This document shows positions 63,865-64,000 of a stretch of 64,000 nt of DNA, piece by piece. The notes below the pieces were generated by a model, which was not told the DNA's origin, searched no databases, and saw only the letters and a list, made by a program, of their open reading frames with translations. The position numbers and the translations under genes were made by a program. The first letter of the stretch is position 1. Each line of letters opens with the position of its first letter. This DNA is from Holtiella sp036655075 (GTDB lineage Bacteria > Bacillota > Clostridia > Lachnospirales > Cellulosilyticaceae), in assembly GCF_036655075.1 (NCBI RefSeq), contig NZ_JAVVQU010000002.1:87648-151647 (forward strand), written 5' to 3'.

Positions 63865-64000
63865 CTCACCTACCGAAGTAGGTGGAATTGGACATAAATG
63901 TCCCGGACTGAAAGTCCGTATGTAAGACTTAAGTCCTCTGAAAGGACCTAAGCTTAAGCTTACTCTAATCATGACTGAAACTCATTCTTCAATTTTGAAG
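63865..64000 (-). ncRNA. Cluster of five small hairpins, possible tnpB-associated omega-RNA end
   Basis: Five hairpins follow within about 135 bases: CACCTAC/GTAGGTG (63867-63884), GGACAT/ATGTCC (63890-63903), CGGACT/AGTCCG (63904-63918), a longer CTTA-GTCCT/AGGAC-TAAG (63928-63952), and CTTCAA/TTGAAG at the edge. Read on minus, a frame entering from the edge ends at a TGA (63969-63971) as SKLKNEFQS. A coding end overlapping a structured RNA fits IS200/IS605 tnpB elements. Strand and identity are inferred, because the element runs off the window. Confidence 0.4.

Noticed and set aside
1..64000. CRISPR array, tRNA or rRNA genes, prophage, complete insertion sequence
   Set aside because: No regularly spaced direct repeats, no cloverleaf or T-loop motif in intergenic DNA, no phage structural genes and no complete transposase gene were found by reading.

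Overview
The window is chromosomal DNA from a low-GC, spore-forming Firmicute of the Clostridia. A Lachnospirales-type anaerobe is the best guess, but no rRNA or species marker is present. Support comes from the AT-rich sequence, strong AGGAGG ribosome binding sites, three sporulation-type proteins (SpoVM, YlbJ, YtaF), acetate kinase with phosphotransacetylase, and gene order close to Bacillus/Clostridium housekeeping clusters. Most genes lie on the minus strand.

Region 1 (1-11.5 kb, minus): ffh (cut by the left edge), ylxM, ftsY, smc, rnc, acpP, plsX, rpmF, yceD, ackA, pta. This joins the SRP and chromosome-condensation genes to lipid-precursor synthesis, a ribosomal protein and acetate formation. 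ftsY holds a 36-bp tandem repeat interrupted by a 100-N assembly gap. Region 2 (11.7-18 kb): tmcAL and ylbJ on plus; a coiled-coil gene, coaD, rsmD and recG on minus. Region 3 (18-35 kb, minus): fakA and asp23/yloU, divergent rpmB, then a long operon transcribed from a good sigma-A promoter at 34.95 kb: yicC, gmk, rpoZ, priA, def, fmt, a Zn-peptidase gene, rsmB, rlmN, prpC, prkC, rsgA, rpe, thiN, a 46-residue membrane protein and spoVM. It couples nucleotide supply, replication restart, translation initiation, rRNA methylation and the Ser/Thr kinase/phosphatase pair. Hairpins after rpoZ and the Zn-peptidase gene may tune it.

Region 4 (35-51 kb): rqcH on plus, then minus-strand genes for an MFS transporter, an L,D-transpeptidase, an AIM24-type protein, an AlaX-type editing enzyme, aspartate 4-decarboxylase/aminotransferase, an Mrp carrier, an unknown 124-residue protein, RNase H, MgtE, a Ca-type P-ATPase and YtaF. 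mgtE has its own promoter, a leader with an intrinsic terminator and a 5-codon ORF, which suggests attenuation control. Region 5 (50.6-61 kb) is more accessory: a truncated, frameshifted PflX-type radical SAM pseudogene, an M16C peptidase, a TldD/TldE pair, an SLH-domain protein, a P-loop kinase-like gene, a TSUP transporter and a MYG1-family protein. Region 6 (61-64 kb): prfC on plus, a membrane protein with an XRE regulator on minus, and at the right edge a cluster of five small hairpins that may be the RNA-encoding end of an IS200/IS605-type tnpB element continuing beyond the window.

No CRISPR array, rRNA, tRNA, prophage or complete insertion sequence was seen. The observations most worth a second look are the mgtE leader, the right-edge hairpin cluster, the FtsY repeat gap, and the small genes spoVM and its 46-codon neighbour.
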